Below, one piece after another: positions 6,208 through 11,939 of a stretch of 27,127 nt of DNA. Within the stretch, counting starts at the first letter, position 1; the number at the start of each line of letters is the position of its first letter. Position numbers and translations under genes: made by a program. Source of the stretch: a virus; the IMG/VR virus record IMGVR_UViG_3300015371_000142, positions 1 through 27,127 of that record. One strand, given 5' to 3'. The notes under the pieces were generated by a model. That model made no database searches. It was not told the DNA's origin and saw only the letters and a list, made by a program, of their open reading frames with translations.

Positions 6208-6752
6208 GCCAGAAGATCGTGACGTTGTGCGACATCCACCAGCAGCGGGACGAGGAGGTGCCGGGTCGTCCGTTCGACGTGGTGGCCCGGGTCGACGGCG
6301 GCGGGTTCCGGTTCGTGACGATCGACCTTTGCGAATCGTGCGCGAAACCCCTCGTGGACATGGTCGACGGGTTCGCCGAACTCGGACGCGAATACACGGG
6401 CGCGGTTCCGCGGCCACCGAAGCGCCGGTCGCGGGCGACGTCGGTGGCCCGGGCGTCGCGGCCGGACGCGGGGACCCGGGGACCGTTGCCCGTCGAATAT
6501 CCGATCGAGGGGACGGACGACGGCCGGGTGGTGTGCCCGACGTGCGGGACGACGGCGGCGAACAAGTCGTCGTTGCGTTCCCACCTCCGGAACCGGCACG
6601 GGCAGACGATGTCGGCGGCGTACGGCCGGGAGGACGATGCGGCGTTCGTGTGCCCGGTGTGCGCGGACCGGTTCGACGGCGCGACGGGGTTGTCGTCCCA
6701 CATCCGGGCGACCGGGCACCGGACCCCGCCGCGACCCGCGGGGGACGCGTGA
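6204..6752 (+). CDS. Lsr2-like N-domain joined to two C2H2 zinc fingers
   Basis: This encodes 182 aa, overlapping the previous gene by ATGA. Residues 1-65 (VTLCDIHQQRDEEVPGRPFD, then GFRFVTIDLCESCAKPLVDM, then VDGFAELGREY) resemble the dimerisation half of Lsr2 (beta-beta-alpha with IDL and a closing GR). Two Cys-x2-Cys pairs could add a zinc. An Arg/Pro-rich linker follows at about 70-95. Two fingers then occupy about 110-134 (VCPTCGTTAANKSSLRSHLR, then NRH) and 149-172 (VCPVCADRFDGATGLSSHIR, then ATGH). Lsr2 silences AT-rich DNA in actinobacteria. This could be a phage DNA-binding regulator that replaces the Lsr2 AT-hook with zinc fingers. The zinc fingers are clear; the Lsr2 link is my inference. 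Confidence 0.78.
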   Translation: MSQKIVTLCDIHQQRDEEVPGRPFDVVARVDGGGFRFVTIDLCESCAKPLVDMVDGFAELGREYTGAVPRPPKRRSRATSVARASRPDAGTRGPLPVEYPIEGTDDGRVVCPTCGTTAANKSSLRSHLRNRHGQTMSAAYGREDDAAFVCPVCADRFDGATGLSSHIRATGHRTPPRPAGDA

Positions 6753-6756
6753 CGTC

Positions 6757-6939
6757 GTGTCCGGTCTCGACCACGCCGGCTCGGGGTGGGGGTTGCCGTA
6801 CACGGCGGCGACCCGGCACCACCATTGCCACGCGTGCGGGCGGGCGGTCAGCCTTCTGCCGTGCGGCGGGTGTTACGAGTGCCGACATTGTGGGGCGACG
6901 TACGACGACGGGCACCACACCCACCTAGACGACGAATAG
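6757..6939 (+). CDS. small Cys/His-rich zinc-binding protein (60 aa)
   Basis: The start is GTG 6757, four bases after the previous stop, with GGGGGA upstream. The protein reads VSGLDHAGSGWGLPYTAATR, then HHHCHACGRAVSLLPCGGCY, then ECRHCGATYDDGHHTHLDDE. CHAC, CGGC and CRHC pairs give six or seven cysteines, enough for one or two zinc sites as in rubredoxin-like or ribbon proteins. No exact family is recognised. It is the last gene of the rightward operon; a strong hairpin follows 57 bp later. Confidence 0.72.
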   Translation: MSGLDHAGSGWGLPYTAATRHHHCHACGRAVSLLPCGGCYECRHCGATYDDGHHTHLDDE

Positions 6940-6996
6940 CGGCCCGTAGACGGCCCGGCCGGCCAACGGTGGGGGATTGGTCCGGCCGGGAACCGG

Positions 6997-7035
6997 AACC
7001 GCCCCGGATCGGCGCGCAGCCGGTCCGGGGCGGTT
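6997..7035 (+). terminator. rightward terminator hairpin
   Basis: AACCGCCCCGGA (6997-7008) and TCCGGGGCGGTT (7024-7035) are perfect 12-bp arms, followed by a T-rich tail (TTCGTGTTGTTGT). It ends the 5881-6939 operon. The structure lies between convergent operons, so it may also stop the leftward transcript that passes 7084. Confidence 0.82.
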
Positions 7036-7083
7036 CGTGTTGTTGTCCGGGAAGGAACATCAACGGGATGGGATGTTACCCGG

Positions 7084-7305
7084 TCACCACCCGACCCCGA
7101 ACCATAGGCCGGACACGAACCGCTCCCAGGCGGTGGCCGGCCGCCATCCCGCCGCCGTCAACTTCCAGCCCTTGTGGACGTCGCCGACGCGGACGAGGGA
7201 ACCATCGGGCGCCTGGGCGTGGCCGGGTATCCAGCCGCGGTGGGTTAGTCCGTGGCCGTTGACGTAGTCGCCGACCCGGTACGTGGTGGGTGTGGTGTCG
7301 CTCAT
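7084..7305 (-). CDS. hypothetical beta-rich small protein (73 aa)
   Basis: This encodes 73 aa from ATG 7305, which overlaps the RHH gene stop by ATGA; GGGAAGGA lies upstream. The sequence (TYRVGDYVNGHGLTHRGWIP, then GSLVRVGDVHKGWKLTAAGW) looks like a small SH3-like or KOW-like beta barrel, with a hydrophobic aromatic tail (WERFVSGLWFGVGW). The fold is a guess from the pattern of beta strands and Gly/Trp. It is the last gene of the small-protein cluster. No catalytic motif is seen. Confidence 0.72.
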   Translation of the reverse strand: MSDTTPTTYRVGDYVNGHGLTHRGWIPGHAQAPDGSLVRVGDVHKGWKLTAAGWRPATAWERFVSGLWFGVGW

Positions 7306-7466
7306 CGTTCGTTGTCCTTCCCGGTGGTGGTGCGGGTCTTGGTGTACCGGATCAATGCCCGGGTGATTGCGTCGGTGACGGTCTCGCCGCGGGCCTCCGC
7401 CTCGGCCTTCGCCGCCGCCCATAGGTCCTCGTGGACCCGCACGGCGCGGAGCGGCTTGGCCGCCAT
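7302..7466 (-). CDS. ribbon-helix-helix (Arc/CopG-like) DNA-binding protein
   Basis: This encodes 54 aa from ATG 7466, which shares one base with the preceding TGA (TGATG); an in-frame GTG at 7469 is also possible. The layout PLRAVRVHEDLWAAAKAEAE followed by ARGETVTDAITRALIRYTK is a typical RHH: one beta strand, helix A, a turn with Gly-Glu-Thr-Val, and helix B. Such proteins dimerise and contact DNA through the strand residues. It may repress its own cluster, for example through the repeated palindrome-like sites at 8116 and 9147. That link is inference. A toxin-antitoxin antitoxin is an alternative, but no toxin-like partner is obvious. Confidence 0.78.
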   Translation of the reverse strand: MAAKPLRAVRVHEDLWAAAKAEAEARGETVTDAITRALIRYTKTRTTTGKDNER

Positions 7467-7723
7467 CACGCCCGCCCGGCGGCACGGGCCAGGGATTCGG
7501 CGGCCCAACGGCGGGACCCCGACTTGCCCTCCGCCGAACGGTCCGCGGTCGTCCACGTCCACGACCGTTCGCGGAGCCGGGACCCGTTCTTCCGGACGTA
7601 TCCGACGAGGGTGCGCGCCTCGGGGACGGTGCTCTCGACGTGTACGGCCCATTCGCCGGAACCGACGCGGGTCCGGTAGGTGAACCGGTCGTCGGCCTGG
7701 GTGCGGTAGGTGGTGCGTGTCAT
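7466..7723 (-). CDS. hypothetical protein (85 aa)
   Basis: This encodes 85 aa from ATG 7723 with GGGAAGGAAC 7-16 bases upstream; a longer frame upstream is Pro-rich shadow over a hairpin. The N-terminal half alternates as beta strands (MTRTTYRTQADDRFTYRTRV, then GSGEWAVHVESTVPEARTLV). The C-terminal half is basic (KNGSRLRERSWTWTTADRSA, then RRWAAESLARAAGRA). No family is recognised. It may be a small nucleic-acid-binding protein given its basic charge. Confidence 0.72.
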   Translation of the reverse strand: MTRTTYRTQADDRFTYRTRVGSGEWAVHVESTVPEARTLVGYVRKNGSRLRERSWTWTTADRSAEGKSGSRRWAAESLARAAGRA

Positions 7724-7746
7724 GTCGGGTTCCTTCCCGTTCGGGG

Positions 7747-7770
7747 CCGGCGCCCCGGGTGGGGCGCCGG
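7747..7770 (-). other. intercistronic hairpin upstream of a ribosome binding site
   Basis: CCGGCGCCCC and GGGGCGCCGG form perfect 10-bp arms around GGGT. The hairpin lies between the stop at 7782 and the start at 7723, just before the GGGAAGGA box. It could attenuate transcription or protect the mRNA. Similar hairpins precede two other genes of this cluster (8807-8831 and 9068-9083). Confidence 0.65.
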
Positions 7771-7781
7771 CGGGTGGTTGG

Positions 7782-8024
7782 TCAGGCGTTGGCGGCGGCG
7801 GCGGCCCGGAACCGGTCACCGAACCGGACGGCCGTCCACGGGCGGGTGTTGCAGAACGCGTAGTCGGCGTCGGTGAACGGCCGCTGGTGGCCGCACTCCT
7901 CGCACTCCCACACCGACGCGATGGTGTCGCCGTCGACGCGGGCGGCGGTCGACGTGTGGTGCTCGCAACGGGGCGCGCGCGGGGCGCCGGCGGTCATGGC
8001 GGCGATCTTCTGGCTCTCGTACAT
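7782..8024 (-). CDS. small zinc-finger-like protein (80 aa)
   Basis: This encodes 80 aa from ATG 8024 with GGGAAGGAAC upstream. A potential zinc site is formed by CEHHTSTAARVDGDTIASVW, then ECEECGHQRPF: C, H/H, C and C. The later CNTRPWTAVRFGDRF part is unique. It is the first gene of the second transcription block of the cluster, below the regulatory module at 8076-8127. The function is unknown; it may bind nucleic acid or a protein partner. Confidence 0.75.
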   Translation of the reverse strand: MYESQKIAAMTAGAPRAPRCEHHTSTAARVDGDTIASVWECEECGHQRPFTDADYAFCNTRPWTAVRFGDRFRAAAAANA

Positions 8025-8075
8025 GGTGGGTTCCTTCCCGGTGGTTTGGTTCGACATGGACAAACCTAGCCGGCC

Positions 8076-8127
8076 GTATATACACGCGCCACCGAATCGC
8101 CGGAATCGGTCGGGCCTGTCTATACAG
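8076..8127 (-). promoter_or_regulatory. regulatory module copy 2 (GTATATAC box plus CTGTCTATACAG box)
   Basis: GTATATAC (8076-8083), followed by ACGCGCCACCG on the plus strand, may act as a -10 for leftward transcription. CTGTCTATACAG (8116-8127), an imperfect palindrome, lies 32 bases upstream of it. CTAGGTT follows the -10 on the leftward strand. The same set, in the same order and spacing to within two bases, is found at 9109-9158. It would drive the genes 8024 to 7084. No clear -35 is seen. Confidence 0.68.
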
Positions 8128-8131
8128 CACG

Positions 8132-8162
8132 ACGACCCCGGACCGTGGTGGCCCGGGGTCGT
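8132..8162 (-). terminator. leftward terminator hairpin after the 8175-8492 gene
   Basis: ACGACCCCGG (8132-8141) and CCGGGGTCGT (8153-8162) pair around an 11-base loop. It lies 13 bases past the stop at 8175 in the leftward direction and just before the second regulatory module. It therefore separates the two blocks of the small-gene cluster. Confidence 0.72.
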
Positions 8163-8174
8163 GGTGGTGGTCGG

Positions 8175-8492
8175 TCAGACGGTGACGGTTCGGCGGCCGG
8201 CGCCCCGGGTGACCCGGACGGCGTCATACGACACCCCGGCCTCGCGGGCCGCATCGTGAATGATCGACACCGCCTCGCCGTCGCCGGCGGCGTCGTACGT
8301 GAACGTTAGGACGAACACCGACGGGGACCCGGTCGGGTTCCACGACGACCGGCCGAGGATCATGTGGCGGTCGACCTTCGCCGCCATCGTGGCGTGGACG
8401 CCGTCGACCCATGCGAACCGGCCGGTTTGGCTGACGCGGTTGAGGGCGACGGGGACGACGACGTTGACCGTCGCGCGGTAACGGGCCGTCAC
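8175..8492 (-). CDS. hypothetical alpha/beta protein (105 aa)
   Basis: This encodes 105 aa from GTG 8492, a GTGA overlap with the upstream stop. The pattern of strands and helices (YRATVNVVVPVALNRV, WVDGVHATMAAKVDRHM, SVFVLTFTYDAAG, EAVSIIHDAAREAGVSYDAV, VTRGAG) suggests a ferredoxin-like alpha/beta fold. No catalytic residues are recognised. It is the last gene of the first block and is followed by a hairpin terminator. Confidence 0.75.
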   Translation of the reverse strand: MTARYRATVNVVVPVALNRVSQTGRFAWVDGVHATMAAKVDRHMILGRSSWNPTGSPSVFVLTFTYDAAGDGEAVSIIHDAAREAGVSYDAVRVTRGAGRRTVTV

Positions 8493-8785
8493 TTCGCGGC
8501 CTTCGCGGCCTTGCGGGCGGCGGCGGCGGCGGCACGCTTCTCCGCGGCACGCTCGGCCTTCCGTTCGGCCCCGCACGCCTCGCACCACTCGTCGGGGTGG
8601 TGGACCCACGACCCGGCCAACTTGCGGGTCTCGTGGGCCACGACCTCGTCGTGACGGAGGCAAAGGGTGGACCACGGGCCGCCGTCGGTGTCGAGGCCGG
8701 CCTCGGCGCCGTTGAGGACGACGGCGCGCTTCGTGGCGTACCGGAACCCGGCCATCTTGGTCGGGTCGATGGTGTTGTCGGTCAT
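8489..8785 (-). CDS. hypothetical protein with Cys pair and Ala/Lys-rich basic tail (98 aa)
   Basis: This encodes 98 aa from ATG 8785 with GGGAAGGAACGC upstream. Residues 40-72 contain CLRHDEVVAHE and HHPDEWCEACGAERKAE, a possible zinc knuckle (C, H, C, C). The last 25 residues are a highly charged Ala/Lys/Arg helix ending AARKAAKAAK, like histone-tail DNA-binding segments. A nucleic-acid-binding role is plausible, but no family is known to me. It overlaps the next gene by GTGA. Confidence 0.75.
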   Translation of the reverse strand: MTDNTIDPTKMAGFRYATKRAVVLNGAEAGLDTDGGPWSTLCLRHDEVVAHETRKLAGSWVHHPDEWCEACGAERKAERAAEKRAAAAAARKAAKAAK

Positions 8786-8806
8786 GGTGCGTTCCTTCCC
8801 GGTGGT

Positions 8807-8831
8807 GGGGCCGCCCCGTGTGGACGGCCCC
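8807..8831 (-). other. intercistronic hairpin upstream of a ribosome binding site
   Basis: GGGGCCG (8807-8813) and CGGCCCC (8825-8831) form 7-bp arms between the stop at 8846 and the GGGAAGGAAC box of the gene starting at 8785. It may be an attenuator or processing site. Compare 7747-7770. Confidence 0.55.
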
Positions 8832-8845
8832 GGTGTGATGGTTGG

Positions 8846-9049
8846 TTAGCGGGCGACTTCGGCGGCCCGGCGGGCCTCCTCGGTGGCCCGGCGGGTCGCC
8901 TTCTCGCACCGGAGGCAGTTGGCGTCGGCCTCGGTGACCCGGACCCGGCTCCGCTCCCACGCGTACGGGTTGCACAACGACCCGGAGACCTTGGTGCCGA
9001 AGGTGTACGCAATGTGGACGGTGGCCCCGTTGCCGATGGTGACGTTCAT
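8846..9049 (-). CDS. hypothetical protein (67 aa) with CxxC and helical tail
   Basis: This encodes 67 aa from ATG 9049 with GGGAAGGAACACC upstream. It starts as beta strands (NVTIGNGATVHIAYTFGTKV), has CNPYAW then CLRCEK (a possible C-x-C-x2-C zinc site), and ends in a charged helix (TRRATEEARRAAEVAR). No family is recognised. It is the first gene of the cluster below regulatory module 1. Confidence 0.74.
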   Translation of the reverse strand: MNVTIGNGATVHIAYTFGTKVSGSLCNPYAWERSRVRVTEADANCLRCEKATRRATEEARRAAEVAR

Positions 9050-9067
9050 GTGGTGTTCCTTCCCGGT

Positions 9068-9083
9068 GGCCCCGTTCGGGGCC
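9068..9083 (-). other. leader hairpin upstream of the 8846-9049 gene
   Basis: GGCCCC and GGGGCC pair around GTTC, in the leader between the -10-like box and the GGGAAGGAAC box. It resembles the other hairpins of this cluster. Confidence 0.5.
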
Positions 9084-9108
9084 GATGTGAAGAACCTAGA
9101 GGCCGGGC

Positions 9109-9158
9109 GTATATACGCGCCACCGCTTCGGCGAAGGTCCCCCGCGCTGTCTATACAG
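9109..9158 (-). promoter_or_regulatory. regulatory module copy 1 (GTATATAC box plus CTGTCTATACAG box)
   Basis: GTATATAC (9109-9116) and CTGTCTATACAG (9147-9158) are 30 bases apart. Both are identical to the boxes at 8076-8083 and 8116-8127, and the flanks GCGCCACCG and CTAGGTT are also shared. The distal box starts five bases after the stop of the putative holin gene. The module would drive leftward transcription of the genes from 9049. Confidence 0.68.
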
Positions 9159-9163
9159 GCCGG

Positions 9164-9337
9164 CTATTCGTCGTCGTCCTGGGTGTGCCGCCGCCGGCCG
9201 CGCTTCACGTCCCGCGTCATATGGAGGTCGATGGTGTAGCCGCGGAGGAGGGCAATCACGAGGGTGATGGCGAGGGGCGCGACGGCAATCACGGCGATCA
9301 CGGCGAGGTTGCGGGCGTCGGCGGTCGTCAACGTCAT
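9164..9337 (-). CDS. one-TM small membrane protein, putative holin
   Basis: This encodes 57 aa from ATG 9337, which shares one base with the preceding TGA. Residues about 11-35 (LAVIAVIAVAPLAITLVIAL) form one membrane span; the C-terminus is strongly charged (KRGRRRHTQDDDE), typical of a cytoplasmic tail. The size, the single span, the charged tail and the place after an M23 peptidase gene suggest a holin or spanin-like lysis factor. Many unrelated small phage membrane proteins look the same, so this is an inference from context. Confidence 0.62.
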   Translation of the reverse strand: MTLTTADARNLAVIAVIAVAPLAITLVIALLRGYTIDLHMTRDVKRGRRRHTQDDDE

Positions 9338-10086
9338 CACCACGGGATCGCTTCGCCGTACGGCCGGTGATCGCTCGATGCATCGTCCTTCAACAACACC
9401 GCCTTGGTTGGTTTCGCCGTCGACCACGTCGCGTCGATCAACCGGTTGCCGTGCGTCCCCTTCCCGTCCGGTGGTTCCCGGTCACCGCCCCAGGTGCAGA
9501 ACATCGAGGGGAACACGTCGCCGACGTACGACATCCAACAAGACTTGTGGAAGTCGATGTTCCAGTCGGCGACGATGAGGGCGACGTTCGGCTGGTTGGC
9601 CTTCCGGACGGCGTTCCAATGGTCGGACCACCCGGCCACCGCGTCCTTCCACGCCGCCGCCTGTTTGTTCCCCTCGAACGCGCACCCGTTCTGCACGTTC
9701 GACGGTAGGTGGCACACCGACACGAACGCGGTGGCGCCGGTGTCGTTGTGAACGAGGAGGATGGAGCCGCAGTAGGTTTCGTGTTGCCGGCCCTGGCCGT
9801 CCGTCCACACCTTCGGCGTTAGTTTCTCCGCGCCCTTCCACGCCGGCGAATATTGGCCCTTCCGCCACATCACCCCGACGTCGGTGGCCGATGGCACCCA
9901 GGCGGCCCATTCGTCGGGGTCCGCGTCCTTCAACACCTCCGTCCGCGCCGTCGACCCAACCTCGGTGAACGTGAGGAGGGTGGCGTTCGGGTCGTCGGCC
10001 TCGACGGCCCGTTCGACCTGGGCCGCCAACGATGCGGGGGAGGCGGAGTAGAGCGACGATGAGTGCGCGTGCCGGAACGTCGGCAT
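9337..10086 (-). CDS. endonuclease/exonuclease/phosphatase (EEP) family protein
   Basis: This encodes 249 aa from ATG 10086. The upstream frame is shadow of the peptidase gene. It shows the EEP fold motifs: LLTFTEVG with Glu42, SVCHLPSN with His126, VADWNID with Asp174 and Asn176, and SSDHRPYG with Asp239 and His240. In this superfamily these residues bind a divalent metal and activate water to cleave phosphodiesters in DNA, RNA or other substrates. The substrate cannot be read from the sequence. It sits between the M23 peptidase and the putative holin, downstream of the tail genes. It might degrade host DNA late, act on injected or competing DNA, or travel in the virion; all of these are inference. 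Confidence 0.85.
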   Translation of the reverse strand: MPTFRHAHSSSLYSASPASLAAQVERAVEADDPNATLLTFTEVGSTARTEVLKDADPDEWAAWVPSATDVGVMWRKGQYSPAWKGAEKLTPKVWTDGQGRQHETYCGSILLVHNDTGATAFVSVCHLPSNVQNGCAFEGNKQAAAWKDAVAGWSDHWNAVRKANQPNVALIVADWNIDFHKSCWMSYVGDVFPSMFCTWGGDREPPDGKGTHGNRLIDATWSTAKPTKAVLLKDDASSDHRPYGEAIPW

Positions 10087-10088
10087 GG

Positions 10089-10682
10089 TTACGTCGCCCG
10101 CGTGATCTTCTGCCACACCTCGCGCAGCACCTGTTCCCGCCGCTTCGTGGTGTCCGTCCCGGTGCCCGGCGGGGTGACCGTCATGTGACGCTGCCACGCC
10201 GCCTCGACCTCGACGGCGACGATGTGTTCGAGCCGGTTCCAATCGTCCTCGGTCATCGTGTCCTCCTCCCATTGAATCGACGGGGCGGGGTCGCGGACGA
10301 CCCCGCACGACCACGGCCCCGTCGTGGTGGCGTGGCGTTCGAAGTGGAGGTGCGGCCCGGTCACGTTGCCCTCCGCGCCCACCTCCCCGACCTTGTGGCC
10401 GGCGCGCACCGGACCCTCGGGGACCCGCGCGCTCATGTGGGCGTAGAAGTCGCGGGTGCCGTCGTCGCACCGAACCTCGACCTGGTGGCTCCCGAACGCC
10501 GACCCGTGGTCGCAATGGACCAACGTCCCGGGCCGGGCGGCGACGACCCGGGTCCCGACCGGAGCGCCGTAGTCGACGCCGGTGTGGATGCCGTTCCCGT
10601 TGACGTCGCGGTCACATGACCAGTACGGGCCGCGGCGACCGTACGGGGTGTCGACGAATGGTGAGTCGGGGACGGGGGTCAC
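10089..10682 (-). CDS. M23-family peptidase, putative endolysin
   Basis: This encodes 197 aa from GTG 10682, a GTGA overlap with the glycosyltransferase stop. The LytM/M23 zinc site is complete: HTGVD (His33, Asp37), YAHMS (His82) and GPHLHFE (His111, His113). M23 enzymes cut peptide crosslinks of peptidoglycan. The last 60 residues (TEDDWNRLEHIVAVEVEAAW, then KRREQVLREVWQKITRA) are helical and similar to C-terminal segments seen in actinophage lysins. There is no signal peptide, so release would need a holin. A tail-associated wall hydrolase is the alternative, but its place after the tail genes and before a membrane protein favours lysis. Confidence 0.87.
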   Translation of the reverse strand: MTPVPDSPFVDTPYGRRGPYWSCDRDVNGNGIHTGVDYGAPVGTRVVAARPGTLVHCDHGSAFGSHQVEVRCDDGTRDFYAHMSARVPEGPVRAGHKVGEVGAEGNVTGPHLHFERHATTTGPWSCGVVRDPAPSIQWEEDTMTEDDWNRLEHIVAVEVEAAWQRHMTVTPPGTGTDTTKRREQVLREVWQKITRAT

Positions 10683-11623
10683 GACACCACCGCCCGTAAC
10701 CGTTCGTCGTCCCACACCCGGGCGGTCGTCATGTAGTCGCCGGGGCGGGTGGTGATCCGGAGGGCGCGGGCGGCCATCCCCGCCGCCTCGGCGTCCCGGT
10801 GGTGGTGCCGGTAGAGGTCGACGAGGTCGACGACGGCGTCCCGCCGCCCCGGGTCCTCGGCGATGGCGTGGAGGAGCCACCGTTCGGGGTCGTGGTCCAT
10901 GTCGGCGATGTACCGATACGCCTCCGCCCGTTCCGCCGGCCACGTCGCCTCGGGCATCGCGAGGTATTCGACGAACCCGTCCCGGGCGGCGTTCCAGTCG
11001 CCGCGGTAGAAGTGTTCGCGGGCGAGGTAGAACCGTTGCCGCGGGTTGTGCGGTTCCTCGTCGACGGCGATGGCGAGGAGGGCGAGGTATCCGGCCCGTG
11101 ACTTCGTGGCGTCCGGGTGGTGTTCGATGGTGAACCCGGCCGGTACCGCGTGTTGGGTCCGCAACGGCCCGGCGGGCGTGAGGACCTCGTGGACGGCGCC
11201 ATGCCACCGCCACCCGTCGCGGGTGTGGCACCGGTCGGCGGTGAACCGGACATCGGGGACCCCGGGCGCGACCCACGACCACACGTACTCATACGACCAT
11301 CGGGCGGCGAACGGGGCCGCCGCGTACGCCCGCTCGAGCGCGGGCCGCCACCCGTCCACGAGGACCTCGTCCATATCGACGGTCACGACGACGTCGACGT
11401 CGGCGGGGAGGGCCGCGAGGGCGGCGTTACGGGCCGTGTCGAACCGGAACGGGTCGACGTGGACCCGGGACACCCGGACGCCGTGGTCGGCCGCCACGTC
11501 GGCGGTTCCGTCGGTGGACCCGGTGTCGGCGATGGCGAGGAGGTCGGCGTCGGCCGCGGACGCCGCCCACCGTTCGACGTGCCCGGCCTCGTTGAGGGCG
11601 ATGGTGTGAACCGCTACCTTCAC
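10679..11623 (-). CDS. family 2 glycosyltransferase with C-terminal helical repeats
   Basis: This encodes 314 aa from GTG 11623 with GAGG upstream. The N-terminal GT-A domain has IALNEAGHVERWAASAADAD, IADTGSTDGTADVA (nucleotide-sugar binding), and VVVTVDMDEVL with the DxD-like metal site; WRWHGAVHEVL is typical of this GT2 subgroup. Residues from about 190 form tetratricopeptide-like helices (RQRFYLAREHFYRGDWNAAR, then AERAEAYRYIADM). It transfers a sugar from a nucleotide donor. The acceptor is unknown. Phage copies placed in tail operons are usually thought to modify virion proteins, and the Thr-rich collagen-like fibre two genes upstream is a good candidate. Confidence 0.88.
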   Translation of the reverse strand: MKVAVHTIALNEAGHVERWAASAADADLLAIADTGSTDGTADVAADHGVRVSRVHVDPFRFDTARNAALAALPADVDVVVTVDMDEVLVDGWRPALERAYAAAPFAARWSYEYVWSWVAPGVPDVRFTADRCHTRDGWRWHGAVHEVLTPAGPLRTQHAVPAGFTIEHHPDATKSRAGYLALLAIAVDEEPHNPRQRFYLAREHFYRGDWNAARDGFVEYLAMPEATWPAERAEAYRYIADMDHDPERWLLHAIAEDPGRRDAVVDLVDLYRHHHRDAEAAGMAARALRITTRPGDYMTTARVWDDERLRAVVS

Positions 11624-11630
11624 CGGAACC

Positions 11631-11939
11631 TCATCCCTGCAACGGGTGTCGGGCGCCGGCGCCGTCGACCCATTCGGTAACGGGTTTGAGGGTTTGGAGG
11701 GTCGACCCGTCCCACCATCCCCGGACCCGCGCCGGCCGCCGCCGCGTCCCGTCCCAATAGGTGACGGTGGCGGCGGTTGCCGGCGTCAGACGGTAGGCGA
11801 CCTCAACCAACGTGGTCGATATCCGGCTATCGGGGACGGGGAGGACGAGGGTTTCGGCGAGGGCGACGGAGACCCGGCCGTCCGGGGTCGGAAGGACTAG
11901 GGATTCGGCGAGGACAACGGAGGCGCGGGCGTCGGTCAC
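11631..11939 (-). CDS. small tail-region protein with three beta repeats
   Basis: This encodes 102 aa from GTG 11939, a GTGA overlap with the upstream gene. The first 55 residues contain an imperfect threefold repeat: ASVVLAESLVLPTPDGR, VSVALAETLVLPVPDSR and ISTTLVEVAYRLTP. It then ends with a Trp-rich segment (VTYWDGTRRRPARVRGWWDG). This looks like a small beta-sheet structural or fibre-attachment protein. No family is recognised. The position at the distal end of the tail genes suggests a virion role. Confidence 0.78.
   Translation of the reverse strand: MTDARASVVLAESLVLPTPDGRVSVALAETLVLPVPDSRISTTLVEVAYRLTPATAATVTYWDGTRRRPARVRGWWDGSTLQTLKPVTEWVDGAGARHPLQG

Noticed and set aside
6786-7262. 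Plus-strand frame running across the terminator hairpin
   Set aside because: It crosses the strong 6997-7035 hairpin and is Arg/Pro-rich. The Cys-rich 60-aa frame ending at 6939 is the better gene.
7302-7723. A toxin-antitoxin pair made of the RHH protein and its upstream neighbour
   Set aside because: The 85-aa neighbour does not show RelE/ParE, MazF or PIN motifs. The RHH protein is better described as a stand-alone regulator.
8116-9158. SOS (LexA) boxes at the CTGTCTATACAG sites
   Set aside because: E. coli LexA sites need CTGT-N8-ACAG and actinobacterial ones GAAC-N4-GTTC. Here the spacing is N4 with CTGT/ACAG, so neither fits.
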